A DNA stretch of 64,000 nt, from NCBI GenBank assembly GCA_002917775.1, contig KZ627157.1, forward strand, positions 11,650-75,649. Direction: 5' to 3'. The DNA is from Glaciozyma antarctica PI12 (lineage: Eukaryota; Basidiomycota; Microbotryomycetes; Kriegeriales; Camptobasidiaceae). Numbering within the stretch: the first letter of the stretch is position 1; every line of letters begins with the position of its first letter. The notes under the pieces are model-generated. The model was not told where the DNA came from, searched no databases, and saw nothing but the letters and a program-made list of their open reading frames with translations. Made by a program: the position numbers and the translations under genes. Positions 43,230-54,819 of this stretch are shown piece after piece.

Positions 43230-43990
43230 AGTCCGGTCCAACGAACCCTGATTCCTCACTGCTCCCAACCTCCTCCTCGCGTCTTCCAACTCCCGCTTCA
43301 CAGTCCCAAGCTCTCCCACCAAATTCTTTTTCTCTCTCTCTCCCACCCCTCCCGTTCCCTCTCCCACCGCTCCCGCTCCTCCTCAACCTCGCGCGGTCTC
43401 TCAACACCATCACACTGCGCCACTCGACCCCTGCGTCCGAAGCGAGTAGGATGAGTCGCCAGAGCCGGAAGAGGACGACAAGTCTCGCTACCTCGCTTCC
43501 CCTTCCCTAGCGCGAGAGGAATCAGAATGCGTTCTCGCGGAGGAGAGAGAGGAGTTACGTGGAGGAAGAGCTCGAGTGCGAAGGTTGCGAGGATGACGAG
43601 AGCGTCGAAGGCGTCCAAACCTGCGTGCTCGTCGGTCGTGTAATGCCTGAACCCAAAGGCCCAGAGTGCGAGCGGAATCTCGAGCACGAACACGCCTGCG
43701 AGACTCGCGAATCAGCTCCGCTCGCGCAGCGATAATGCCGACGTACCGGTGATGAGGAGGGACAGCGTGGTGAAGATACTTAGGATTACAGTAGGGGGAG
43801 GACAGCTGTCGTCGCAGATGCACGAGGGAACTTGGGAGGAAGTTGACGAGCGCTGTGAGAGGCTGCGAACGCGCGAATTCGTTAGCCTAGTCAAGGCAGA
43901 CCAAGCAGGACGTAATCCACTGGAAGGAACGACTGTTTAGAGCCTCTGCGAGAGAGTGAGAGAGTGAGAGCGTTCGAGGCGACGAGCTCG
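43230..43990 (-). CDS. Voltage-gated proton channel-like protein (Hv1/HVCN1 type)
   Basis: Only a voltage-sensor domain and a coiled coil are present, the Hv1 layout. S2 reads TVILSIFTTLSLLIT then GVFVLEIPLALWAFGF with an acidic residue mid-helix. S3 reads LDAFDALVILATFALELFLH with the expected Asp. S4 is ARLVVLFRLWRLILLAS with the RxWR signature. A charged coiled coil follows (VEEERERWEREREGWERERK, GELGTVKRELEDARRRLGAV), matching the dimerising tail of Hv1. S1 is less certain (FQWITSCL, LVNFLPSSLVHL). Junctions near 43695, 43630 and 43550 are GT-AG. The frame slips by one base between S1 and S2, after S4, and at an A-run in the coiled coil, so the gene may be decaying or mis-assembled. Its 3' end approaches or overlaps SYO1. 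Both ends are approximate. Confidence 0.6.
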
Positions 43991-44312
43991 TCCTGCGCGC
44001 GAAGAGGGAGAGGGCCAGTTGTCTCGAGGCAGGCTACCGCTGATAGAGGGAAAGAGGGACGTTGATTCGTCTAGCTCTGCGATGATGGAGGACGGGGGAA
44101 GAGAGGGGGAGCGAGAGAGCGTTTCTTCAAGTCCGCGGAACTTGAGCCTCTCGCAGCGCCTCGATTTTCTTTCTCATGGGTACAAGTAACGTTGCTCTTG
44201 TATTGGGGTATAGGGTATCACTATCAGCTGTATCTGCTCCCTCACTCAACGAATCCGACAAAGTCCCTCTCGTCGACCCACCTCCCTCGACCCTCCTCCT
44301 TCAAACGACCCC
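43991..44312. other. Spacer upstream of the channel-like gene
   Basis: It holds the likely 5' region of the channel-like gene, including a possible ATG at 44177 (minus), and the 3' end of EPT1. Nothing else is seen. Confidence 0.35.
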
Positions 44313-46279
44313 TCAATCCCTCTTCGCAGCGCCCCCATTCGCGATCCTCCCATTCGCCGCACTCCCCTTCGCCAACTCGGCCTGCAACTTCTTCTCCCCT
44401 CCCTTATGCTTAATCGTCAAGCAGCTGCACCGCCCTCATCAGCCCCATCCCCATCAACAAGAAAGAAGCGAGGACATACTTGATATCAAAGTACTCGCAG
44501 ATATCCCCAATCACGTCCGTCACAAAGTGCGCGTACACACCGACCGCCACTACCACGCTCGCTCCAACGACCCACTTCTCGTGCCCTCGAACGACGCTCT
44601 CCCACCATCCGAACCTGTACGCATTCGCATCCACGCTCCCGAGTACCGAGAGGATAAGCAGCGGGTGCTTGTACGTAGCCGGAAAGGGGGATTTCGTTAG
44701 ATGGGCGAGGATGAGGAGGCCAACGTGGTGCGCAAAGGCGATGCCCCAGAAGGTGATGAAGGGGATGAGGAGGGTGGAATGGAGGATGTTGGGAGCTGCA
44801 GCGAGCCAGGTGACCATGGCGGTGGTGTGGATAAGGTAGGGGAGGAGTCGGGAGAGAGGGGCGAGGAGGGAGAGAGGCGTGCGAGGGGCGGGGAGGGAGA
44901 TGTAGACGTTGTGAGCGGCGCTGATGACGTTGAAAGCGAGGCCGACGGTCGAGAAGGTGAGGAAGAGGTCGTTGAGAGGGATGTCGGGGAGAGGGAGGGA
45001 GGTGAGGTGGAGGAAAGAGAGGAGGCCGGTGTCCCAGAACGTGGGGCCTGCGAAGGTCGTTAGGCGGAGCGAGGTAGGAAAAGGGAGCGGGACGCACCTG
45101 TGAAGCCGGTGATCGTAAAGACGGCGACGATGAGAAGAATGCCTTCGACAGGTCCAGAGAAGGCGGAGAGGTAGAGCGTCCCCGTGTGATACTCCTCCCA
45201 AGTCGTGAGGTAGAAGTTGGCGTTCGTTGCGACGAGCGAGGCGACTGCGAGTTCGTGCGATCAGCGGCGTTCTCTTCAGAGATCCGGGAAGCAAGAACGC
45301 ACCAGTCCACCAACTTAAACCGAGGTTCAGTGCTGCAGCAGTGATGATGACCTCGAGCTGCGAGGGACCTACATCAGCTCCCCATCTCTCGCTTCCTTCT
45401 CGCACTCAAACTCACCGTCGTGTTGAGCGCGTCGCATCCATGATCAAACAGCTCTCCCAGAGGTCCACTCGTTCCTGTCCTCCGCGCCTGCTTGCCGTCA
45501 ATCGCGTCGAGACTCTGGTACACGAAGAGCCCGATTGCGAAGGTGAAGAAGAGCCAGCGAGGAGCGCAGGGTTCCACGACGTCCTTGGAAGCTGCGCGTA
45601 CACCATAAGCTCTACCTCCACATACCGCCAGACGCCCAGCCGAACGTACCGAAGCCGAACCAGCTCCCCCATCCGTAGAAGAAGTGCTGGACGTCCACTG
45701 GAGGGAAGATGGGAGCCCAGTCGCCGCCTTTGCTGATGTGGAGGGGTTTGGGACCGCAAGCGAGCGTGGGGTTGTAGTAGAGCAGCATGGAGAAGTTGAC
45801 AAGGACGCAAAAGAGGCCCTGCGTACGCGGGAATCAGCTGTCTACACCGAGGCTCGCGGGAAGCTGGACGAACGAGGAGAGTGATGGCGTTGGGAGCCAT
45901 GTTGCGGGGGAACCAGGTGACGAGCCATGTCCAGTATGGGTTGAGGATGTATTTCTGTAAGAGGCTCCACGAGTTAGCTCTGGCTCAGCCGGAGAGGAGG
46001 GTTAAGTAGGTGGGGAGGTCGTCGAGCAAGGAGAGCGGCGGCGAGGGCTCTGGCCGGCCGGATTAGCTCCCTGTACCACCAGAGCGCGCCCTCCAGCCCC
46101 GGTAACGTCCTCACACGCTGTGACGGCTCTGGTTGACCTCGCCGGGCTGTTTTTTTTTGAGACGCGAAAGAGGAAGGTGAGCTGCTCACGCTGGTCAAGC
46201 TCTTGTCGGTTGATGAGTACTTGTACTTGGACAAGTTGGTCCTCCGCTCCTTTGGGATATAGTACCCATGGTAAGCCAT
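44313..46279 (-). CDS. Ethanolamine/choline phosphotransferase (CDP-alcohol phosphotransferase)
   Basis: This ER membrane enzyme performs the last Kennedy-pathway step, moving phosphoethanolamine or phosphocholine from CDP to diacylglycerol. The start is [20 protein letters not shown] at 46279. After a ~230-nt intron, [20 protein letters not shown] follows. The active-site motif DG-x2-AR-x8-G-x3-D-x3-D is complete (DGKQARR ... [10 protein letters not shown]). Several membrane helices follow, e.g. [19 protein letters not shown] and [20 protein letters not shown]. The end is reached by splicing from YFDIK into [20 protein letters not shown], stopping at TGA 44313. Without this intron the frame would stop at 44410. 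Whether it is Ept1 or Cpt1 cannot be told from sequence alone. Confidence 0.9.
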
Positions 46280-46517
46280 CGTCGTCGTTGAAGTCGAGCG
46301 AGAGGAAGAAGCGGAAGGCGGAGGTCGTCACTTTGGCCGAGAGAGCGTGTTTCGTCCGCTTGGGGGAGATCGTCTCAAGCCGAGAGAGAGCAGAGGTCTC
46401 CTTCCCAACTCTCGCCCGTGTCGACCTCGACCTCTAGTGTTACTGCTCTTCGTGCGCGCCTTACCTCGACCACAAGCTCACACGAACCACCATCAACCAC
46501 TCACGAAACCCGCTACG

Positions 46518-47737
46518 ATGATCAAGGTCCGTCCTCCCTTTCTCCTGGAGGCCACACTGACCTCGCACCTCCAGATCTGGTCGATGAAGAAGAACGAGGA
46601 CGCCGCAGCGAAGAAGAAGCCCAAGACGAGCGCAGCCCAGATCCGTGTTCAGAAAGGTACGCGAGCCAGGCTCACTCGTCTTCGTGTCCAACCTCGGGGC
46701 TTCGCGCGCTGGGATACGGCGGCGTGGAGTGCAGTCGGAGGAAAGGGAGGCATGGTCAGAGAGGAGTGGTTTGGTGGTGCGACGGCCGTTCGCTGCGAGC
46801 CGGTTGGGACGACAGCGCTCGAGTCGCGCGACCCCACAGCTCACCACCTGCTCTACCACAGCACGCTAACCTCTCGCTCCCCACCAACGCAGATCTCACC
46901 GAGCTCGACCTACCTTCGACGATGAAGATGAACTTTCCGAACGCGGAGGACCTCCTCAACTTTGAGCTCACGATCACTCCGGACGATGGTGCGTTCGCTT
47001 CAGGCTGGCGGAAGGGAGGAGAGAAGCTGATGAGCGTGGTATTGCAGGCATGTACAAGGGCGGAGAGTTCAAGTTCACGTTCACGATCAACTCCAACTAC
47101 CCTCACGACCCTCCGAAGGTCAAGTGTATCCCCAAGGTGCGCACGCGTTGTCTTCAAGAGCTGCTCCTCCTCGCGACTCCCGCTAACCTGCTCCGCTCCA
47201 CCCTCTCCTCTCCCCGCCACCCGATACCTCTACACGTCCATCCTCCTCTCCTCCCGCCGCCTCTCTCTCGCCTCACCACCACGAACCTCGAACCTCCTCC
47301 ACCTCTCTCTTCAAAACTGCGCCGCGCAGATCTACCACCCGAACCTCGATCTCGAAGGGAACGTGTGCTTGAACATCCTGCGCGAGGACTGGAAACCCGT
47401 TCTCAACCTCAACGCTGTCATGGTCGGATTGCAGTACCTCTTCCTCGAGCCCAACGCCGATGACCCGTTGAACAAGGGTACGTTCTCGCTCTCCCTCCCT
47501 TGAAGCGTCGTCGGGGGTCCCTTTGCACGACCTCGTCTGAAAGCCATCGAGTCATCACCTCCCTGCCGACTGCAGCCTCTCTCGCACGCAAGTCCAACGC
47601 TAACCCTCTTCCTTCCCTCTGCAGAAGCCGCCAAAGACCTCCGCGAGAACCGCACCCGATTCGCCCAGAACGTGCGTACCTCCATGCGAGGCGGGTACGT
47701 CGGAGACGAGCAGTACGCGGACGTGAGGCCCAAGTAG
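46518..47737 (+). CDS. UBC12: NEDD8-conjugating enzyme Ubc12
   Basis: Ubc12 is the E2 that passes the ubiquitin-like protein NEDD8/Rub1 to cullins. The first exon is only nine bases (MIK, 46518-46526). Exon 2 gives IWSMKKNEDAAAKKKPKTSA, the Ubc12-specific N-terminal extension that binds the NEDD8 E1. The E2 core follows: LPSTMKMNFPNAEDLLNFEL, YKGGEFKFTFTINSNYPHDP and IYHPNLDLEGNVCLNILRED with the catalytic Cys, then DPLNKEAAKDLRENRTRFAQ. It ends at TAG 47737. Six exons join in phase. Several introns lie in the E2 core. Confidence 0.95.
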
Positions 47738-48026
47738 TTCTCCCTCGTCGTAGCTTGCCCATTCCCGCAGTGCATGAATCCGCTGTTCCATCATACCTTC
47801 TCTCTACAACCCCCTCTTTGACCCTCTCTGGCTTAACCTCCCTGCATACCCTTACTCGCAATGATTCGATGTAGACAAGATGGCGCTCGACGGGTTCTCT
47901 CGCGCCTGCTCGTGCGAACGAACCCACTGCTCTCGTTGCGAATGAAGCAACTGCTCTCGTTGCGAAACAGCTCCTCTCGCAACTCAACGCGCTCGTACAA
48001 CCCCCACTCTAATTGCCAACGCCCTC
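47738..48026. other. Convergent spacer with a short direct repeat
   Basis: The 16-mer ACTGCTCTCGTTGCGA occurs twice, about 20 bp apart, near 47928-47970. The spacer otherwise holds only the 3' ends of UBC12 and RRP1. Confidence 0.5.
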
Positions 48027-49361
48027 CTACTCCTCATCATCCCCCCACTCGCGGTAAATCAAGTACATCTTCCTCCTACTAACCTCGTTCGTCCCCGCCT
48101 TCCCACCCTCCTCAAACACCGCTCCCAACACCTTCTTTCCCAGCTCTTCCTTCCCCTGCACTCCCTCCAAACACCCTCCAACAATCCCCTCGAACCCGTC
48201 TACCACTTTGTCAACCTTGCGTTTCTTACTCTTAGGCTCCTTCTTCTCCAACGTCGCTTCGAACAAAGGGAGGAAGACGTTTGTGGAGATGCGGACGAAG
48301 ATGGGGGCTGAGGGAGCGAGAGCGAGGGTGTGGAGGAAGGGAGCTAGGAGGAGGAGGAGAGGGGCGGTAGGAGGAGAGGAGGAGGGGAGGAGGGAACGGT
48401 TGAGTTCGGTGAGGTAGATGTCGGCGAGGTGATAGCAGAGGGAGTGGGGGATGTGGTGGTCCAAGACGCTGTGGAAGGGGTTGCGAGGTTAGTTCGTGTG
48501 TAGAGGGTGCGAAGGGGAGGAGGACGCGGACGTACTGGAGAGGACCGCCAGGACCGGTGAGGAGGAGGTTGTACTCTGCGATAGCGCGAGGGTCCCACTC
48601 TTCGCGAGCGAGGAGGAGGAACGCGGCGTGTACGAAACGACGGATAAGGAGGTAGAACTTGTCGAGGCTGCGTGGGCGTGCGTTCGGAGTCAGCTTCCGA
48701 TCGAGGTGCCGTAAAGCGCAGTGGAAGAGGGGGGAGAAGGAAGGAGGAACGCACCGAAGACGATCAAGTCCTTCCCATTCCCGCACGACGGCCTCCCAGA
48801 AACCACGGAGGTAGCACATGGCGCTCCTGAACCTCGCGACTCGTCCCAGCGGTCGCTCGGGACCCTTCTTGGGCCGGACCGCCAGTGTGAGGAGGGCGAT
48901 ATCGCTCGCCAGGGCCTGCTGCACGAGAGGTTTGTCCGACATCCAGAAGCCTGAGTTCCTCCTTCGTCAGCTGGGGTTGGGAGGGGAGGAGGAAGAGACG
49001 AACAGAAGAAGATTCCCTTCCATAGCTTGGCCATCTCACCAGGTGCAAGGCGCGCATCGGGCGACGTCTCCTCGTCCCAGTTGAGCTCTCCGACCTCGAG
49101 CACCTCCTCCACTCCTTCAACCTGCTTGGCGCCTGCGAGGAAGCGCGCGAGAGAAGCGACCGCCTTGTCCCTGATAGGCTTCTCACCTGTTATCGCTGGT
49201 CAGTTCCTCTGCTGGGAGAGGGAAGGAGGGGGGAACTAACTGGAGGCGAGGAATTTGCCAAGGGGAGGGGTCGAGGAGGAAGGCTTTTGGGAACCCTTCT
49301 TCGGGCGAGGAGCCTTGGGGCGGGGGAGAGGTACGCTGTTGGCTGAGGTGGAGGCCGACAT
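48027..49361 (-). CDS. RRP1: Ribosomal RNA processing protein 1 (Nop52 family)
   Basis: Rrp1 is a nucleolar protein needed for 27S pre-rRNA processing to the 60S subunit. The start is MSASTSANSVPLPRPKAPRP at 49361. The Nop52 domain is clear: KPIRDKAVASLARFLAGAKQ, GEMAKLWKGIFFCFWMSDKP, LVQQALASDIALLTL, YLRGFWEAVVREWEGLDRLR, LDKFYLLIRRFVHAAFLLLA and HIPHSLCYHLADIYLTELNR. The C terminus has the basic KKEPKSKKRKVDKVVDGFEG stretch, likely a nucleolar signal, and ends at TAG 48027. It is about 365 residues; phases look consistent. Confidence 0.92.
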
Positions 49362-49672
49362 CTGTAGCTGAATCTGCTGTGCGGAGGCGAGGAGCGGACA
49401 GCAAAAAAGGAAAGGCGAAGCTGCAGCAGGCCAAAGTTTGAGCTCGGACCCACTTCGGCCAGCGAGAAGGGCGCGCAGAGTGAGGCTTGGAGTCATCTTC
49501 CTTCTTGAGCTGCTGATAGGCTTGATAGACTTGACTGAACTCGTGTCGCCTTGGGAACGACCCCGTACTCTCTTAGGAGCACTCTCTCGTAAGGCACTCC
49601 TTGTCGCGCTTCCGCCCCGGCTCCCTCTCCGGATCAGTCGTCTGACACGCTCCTTTCCCTCAGCAGGGGAAC
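49362..49672. promoter_or_regulatory. Divergent intergenic region
   Basis: These 311 bp separate the starts of RRP1 (-) and the zinc-cluster regulator (+). No element can be named. Confidence 0.4.
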
Positions 49673-52600
49673 ATGGCCACTACCCTACGCGCTTCATGCA
49701 GCTTCTGTCGACGGAGAAAGCTGCGCTGTTCGGGCGAACGGAGTGGCTGTCGCGCGTGTGTCGGACGGTAAGAGGTTCCCCCACTCTGCTGGCGGATTAG
49801 GCTCACCCAGGCGTTTACCGCAGTTCTGAGCCGTGTATCTACGAGGCTTCAGCACCTATAGGGCGACCAAAGCGTTCGGCAGCAACAGGAGGAGAGGGAG
49901 GAGAGGTCAAGGCGACCTCAAGTGCTAGTGGGGGTGCGAGCGGGAGTGGAGAGTCGGGCAGGCCAGGACGAGCGAAGGGAGTGGGAAAAGTGGCGAGGGA
50001 CTCTGAAGCTGCTGGAGAAACAGGTGAGTGCACTGGGTGGCAGGAGGGGCGGCTAGCTGACTTGTTGTGTGTGCGTCGAAGGATGTGGGGCAGATGAGCT
50101 CGCGACGGGGATGCTCAAGCTCCGCCTATCGAGTAGCGTACGCTCAGCCTTCTCCGAGTTCTCAAACGACTCCGTTGGGACGATCGCGCAGTCGTTCTTC
50201 GGGTCGGTCCTTTCGCCTCCCTCCTCGCCGACGTGAACTCACCTTTGTACCCCGACAGCCTCGTCTCCTCCTCTTCCACCAATCCTCTCTCCTCTCCTTC
50301 TCACCCACCATATCGATCTCCTCAAGGCACACGGTTTCTCTACGAGCTCGCTTTTCAGGCGCAGAGCAAGTCCAAGGTCAAGGATCCCAAGACGTCAAAG
50401 CTCGCTCTCGCGGCGCAATCGGACGAGCTCTGGGAACGCTTTCCAAGCGAAATCATGAGTCTCGCTACCGCAGGAATTCCCAGCAGCTGGGACACTACCC
50501 GAGAGGAGCCACTCGTGCGTCTCGGTCTCTTCCTCTCTCCCGAGTTCAGAGCTAACGACGGCTCTTCCAGTTCGTGCGACTGCTGCAGGAGGACGAATCG
50601 CGGCCTTTTGAACACGTCGCCTCCAAGGAAGCTCCGACGCTCACGAACCCCTTGCTGGCTCTTCCACCGTGCGTTCCTCACCTCTCCTCACCAGCGCCAG
50701 TGCTGACCTCCTCCGCAGACACGAGATCCAACAACTCCTCTCGACCTTCTTCACTCGAAATCCCCTCTCCTTTATCCTCAACGACGCTCTCCTCCTCGCA
50801 GCTATCGCTAACAACTCACACGACCCCGCCCTCCTCGCCATAATCATCGGCATTGCTCTCTCCCTCCCCCCTCTACCCACTTCGCCCCTCCTCCCCCAAT
50901 CCCCACTCGCCATCCCCGCCTTTCTCCCCCCTTCCGCCTTCTCCAACCTCCCCCTCCACTCACCCGACCCAGAACCCTTCCTCGCCTACGGCGAACAAGC
51001 TCTCTCCGCACGCTCCGCCGAATTCTCAGCAACGTCGATCGAGACGATTCAGGCGCTCCTACTCCTCGGTGCGCATAGGGGGAGTCATCATCGAATACGG
51101 CAGAGCTGGGCTTTGATGTCGTGTGGATCGGCGCTGACGAGGGAAGGAATGAAGAGGATGGAGGAGAGGAGCGCGAAGAAGAGGAGGGAGCGTGGGGAGA
51201 TGGGAGCTATTGAGGATGAGATGCTCGTTGCGATTTGCTGGATGTTTGGTAAGTGCGTCTCACCCGAACTACGATACTGGGATTGACGAGGCGTCGTTGT
51301 CGCAGCCATCTTTGGTTCATGGTCGTTCCTCTCTCTCGGATTACCCCACTCGACTCTCGCAGGCACGTTGTCCTTTCTTGGCACCGCACGTAGCTAACAC
51401 TCCTGCGCAGACGTTACGGACGCCCTCCCACTTCCACCCTTCCACCCCTCCGACTCCCTTTCCTACCTTTACCGCTCTCGCACGACCCCCAACCTCCCCT
51501 GCTCCTCAGCCCTCGAGCACGGAATCAAAGGATTCAACGAGACGTGCCGCATCCTCTCCCTCGTCGTCAGCCTCTCAGTCAAGACCGCCCCGTCCGCCAC
51601 CGATATCATCGCGCGTTCACCGGCGCCGTCACTACCCCTCTTCATCTCGGACGGTCGACTCGCTCATTCCAGCGTCTTCAATCTACACGTCTCGCACTGG
51701 CTCGTCGGATTGGCAGAACAGCACGCGTCGCCTGTCCCGCAGAACGGGGCGCAGTACAGCATGTTCCTGTCGAGCGTGCACGCGATCATGGCCGTCCATC
51801 GACTGGCGCCGTTCGACGAACCGTCGAATAGCGTCGAGCTGGAGGCGCCGGCGCTGAAATTGGCGTTGAGGGCGATGGAGTTGGTCGTTGGGGCGTCGAT
51901 GGAGAGGGTTCGTACGGCGGTCGTCGAGGGAGGTGGGAGGGTACCGCCTGAGGACGCCAAGAATGGTCTGCTACGGCTCGTTGGAGATGGTGCGTTCCTT
52001 CTTTCTTATGCGCGCGATGAACGGAGTTGACAAGGATCGCAGCGTTGCCGCATTGCCTTCGCCTGATGGACCACCTCGCCGAAACGGCTCCTACCTCGGT
52101 GGACGTCTACGCCCTCGTCTACTCGCAACAAGAGCGGATCTCAACACTCCTCGAAGACCTCATCTTCCTCACCAACGCGGGTCTAGCAGTCGCCGACCGA
52201 ACCGTCGCTGGGAAACCTGTCGACGCGAAACGCCCTCGCTCACCCTCCGACGACGACGACACGTCCTCCCCTCCTCTCATCCGCATCCCTCTTCCTCCGT
52301 CCTTCATTCCAGCAGCGCAGTACCACCCCTTCCCGCCTAATCCGCCACATGCGCGCGAACGAGCGACCTCGAACGCCTCACTCTCCATCCCTTCTCCAGC
52401 CTCTTTCAACTCCTCTCTACCCTCTCTCACTTCCTCTGCCTCCTCTTTCGACTCTACCCTCACACCCTCTTTCGACTCTCCCTTCTTCGACACCTCCTTC
52501 GACTCATATCGCAGCTCGGGCAGCTCGCTACCCGCGTTCCCCCTCCCGCCAACGAACGAGTGGTCCACGCATTCGAATGATGCCTTGTACGAGCTGGGAT

Positions 52601-52695
52601 CGTACGACGAGGAGTTTGTGGTGCCGAATTGGGAGGAAGGACTGGGAGAGAAGGGGTTGTGGGATTCGGCGTTCGAATTTTATGAGGCGACCTAA
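49673..52695 (+). CDS. Zn(II)2Cys6 fungal transcription factor
   Basis: The start is MATTLRASCSFCRRRKLRCS. The zinc cluster is canonical: C-x2-C-x6-C-x6-C-x2-C-x6-C, with an intron between the fifth and sixth cysteines (after CRACVGR). A linker rich in G, S and A follows. The middle homology region typical of fungal_trans proteins includes LLSTFFTRNPLSFILNDALL, AIANNSHDPALLAIIIGIAL, SIETIQALLLLGAHRGSHH and GMKRMEERSAKKRRERGEMG. The last exon carries MDHLAETAPTSVDVYALVYS and a Ser/Phe/Asp-rich repeat (SFDSTLTPSFDSPFFDTSFD), probably an activation domain, ending at TAA 52695. The target pathway cannot be told from sequence. It is convergent with nothing and lies upstream of SER3. Confidence 0.87.
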
Positions 52696-53168
52696 GGAGG
52701 GTTTCTTGGGTACTTTGATTGCAGTGTTGTATTCTACTCGTTGATTCCCTGGCGTTCGGATTCGCAGAGGGGGCGGGGGGGGGAGACCGAGATTGCGGGG
52801 GAGTCCGAGATCTCAGCTCCTGCTGGCAGTGCCTGCTTCGCTTTCAGGAAGGCTTCACGGTGGGTTCAGATCTAGCTCTGATTCTCTGCCAGACAGCCTG
52901 AGCGAGAAAAGATAGCATCTATTCTCCGGCGAACTCGATCGGAAGACCTCGAAGAAAGGAGATGGGGACACCACCGCCAGGATCGCAACCAGGCACAACG
53001 CAGGATCGTGTGGTCGTTGTTTGCACGTCCAGATCTGCTCGTACAAGCCTCGAAGATTGACTTGAAAAGCGGGGACACGCGAAGGAGCGAGCGAGCTCGG
53101 TTGAAAAAAGACAAGACGTGCTTTCGGCTGTGTTTGACTCCTCACCAAGCTCCTCCCACCAAGCTCCC
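52696..53168. promoter_or_regulatory. Upstream region of SER3
   Basis: It lies between two plus-strand genes. It contains a G-run near 52775 and no gene. The 3' end is the SER3 leader. Confidence 0.45.
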
Positions 53169-53179
53169 TACTCGCAAAC

Positions 53180-54819
53180 AGTGAGCTCCACTTGAAGAAC
53201 TGCAGATCTGAGCTCAGCTAACGAGCGCCATTCGTAGTGGGACCTCAGGCTCGCCGCGCGTCTGTCACCGTCTCCCCCATCTCCATCGCCAGCGTCCTCT
53301 CCAGCTCTCCTCCCGCCAACAACGCCACCTCCCCTCTCTCCTTCGGCTCTGCAGGCTTTGGCAGCCGTTCCATCGGCTCCTCCACCGCCTTCCCTGCGCA
53401 GGGCAAGGCCCTAACACCGTTCCCTCTCGACTCGACTCCCGAGATCAAGATCCTCCTCCTCGAGAACGTCAACACGGCGGCGGTCGGCATGCTCAAGGCG
53501 CAGGGTTACCGCGTTGAGGAGATCAAGACGGCGCTTGGAGAGGAGGAGCTTATCGCGAAGCTCAAGGCGGGACAGTTCCAGGCGGTCGGTATTAGGAGCA
53601 AGACCAAGATTACCGCTCGCGTCATTAGCGAGGTCCCTTCCGTGAGTTCTTCGCGTCTCCTGAGGGGGAAAGAGGGACAGCAAGCTGATGGAACGCTCCT
53701 GCTCAGCTCCTCGTTATCGGTTGCTTCTGCATCGGTACCAACCAGGTCGACCTCCTCGCTGCCGCACGTGCGGGTATCGCCGTCTTCAACTCCCCCTTCT
53801 CCAACTCTCGCTCCGTCGCCGAGCTCGTTATCTGCGAGGTCGTCGCCCTCTCGCGTCAAATCTGCGACCGAACCATCGAGATGCGACAAGGGATTTGGAA
53901 CAAGGTCTCCAAGGGATGCTGGGAGATTAGGGGCAAGACGCTCGGCGTGAGTCTTTGTTTTCGTTGCGGTGGAGCTGGGAACGAGGGTTGAGAGCTGCTA
54001 GCTGACGCGCCTTGGCTCCCGCAGATCGTAGGATACGGCCACATTGGATCTCAGCTCTCCGTCCTCGCCGAGGCGATGGGAATGACCGTCGTCTACTTTG
54101 ACGTGATGCCCATCATGCCCCTTGGATCCGCCAAGCAGGTCGAAACCCTCGACGAACTCCTCGGCGTCGCCGACTTCCTCACCCTCCACGTCCCCGAACT
54201 CCCCGAAACGACCAACCTCATCTCCACCGACCAACTCGCCAAGATGAAGGACGGCTCCTACCTCCTCAACAACGCGCGCGGCAAGGTCGTCGACATCCCC
54301 GCACTCGTCGAGGCGCTCCAGTCGGGCCACCTCGCCGGCGCCGCCATCGACGTCTACCCCTCCGAGCCCGCCGCGAATGGCCCCCACTTTGGCGACAGCC
54401 TCAACGTCTGGTCCTCCGCCCTCCGCGCGTGCCCCAACCTCATCCTCACTCCCCATATCGGAGGATCGACCGAGGAGGCTCAGCGCATGATCGGCGCAGA
54501 GGTCGGCGCGGCTCTCATTCGGTACATCAACTACGGCTCGACCGTCGGCGCTGTCAACTTCCCCGAAGTGACGCTTCGCCCGATCCTGCACGAGGGGACC
54601 GTTCGGCTCTGCCATGTCCATCTCAACCAGCCGGGAGTCCTCAAGATTGTCAACTCGATCCTCGGAGAGCACAACGTCGAGAAGCAGTTCTCCGACTCCA
54701 AGGGCGACATCGCCTATCTCCTCGCCGATATTGGAGACGTCGATGAGAAGGAGATCAAGGAGATCTACGAGGCGATCGCAGCGACGAGGTCGAATGTGGC
54801 GACTCGGGTGTTGTTCTAG
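53180..54819 (+). CDS. SER3: D-3-phosphoglycerate dehydrogenase
   Basis: This enzyme opens serine biosynthesis from 3-phosphoglycerate. The start codon appears split by an intron: A at 53180, then GTGAGCTCC ... CTAACG ... CGTAG, then TG at 53238-53239, giving MGPQARRASVTVSPISIA. No other in-frame ATG lies near. The S/A-rich N terminus precedes PEIKILLLENVNTAAVGMLK. The NAD fold shows IVGYGHIGSQLSVLAEAMGM; catalytic residues lie in NNARGKVVD and LTPHIGGSTEEAQ. A C-terminal ACT domain, VRLCHVHLNQPGVLKIVNSI, allows serine feedback, and the gene ends RSNVATRVLF at TAG 54819. It is about 470 residues, of the yeast Ser3/Ser33 type. Confidence 0.94.
53181..53237 (+). other. Intron inside the SER3 start codon
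   Basis: A 57-nt intron with GTGAGC donor, GCTAACG branch site and CGTAG acceptor lies between the A and the TG of the start codon. Confidence 0.65.

Noticed and set aside
47928-47970. Direct repeat as an attachment site or insertion footprint
   Set aside because: No mobile element or target-site pattern lies nearby; it is more likely a local duplication.
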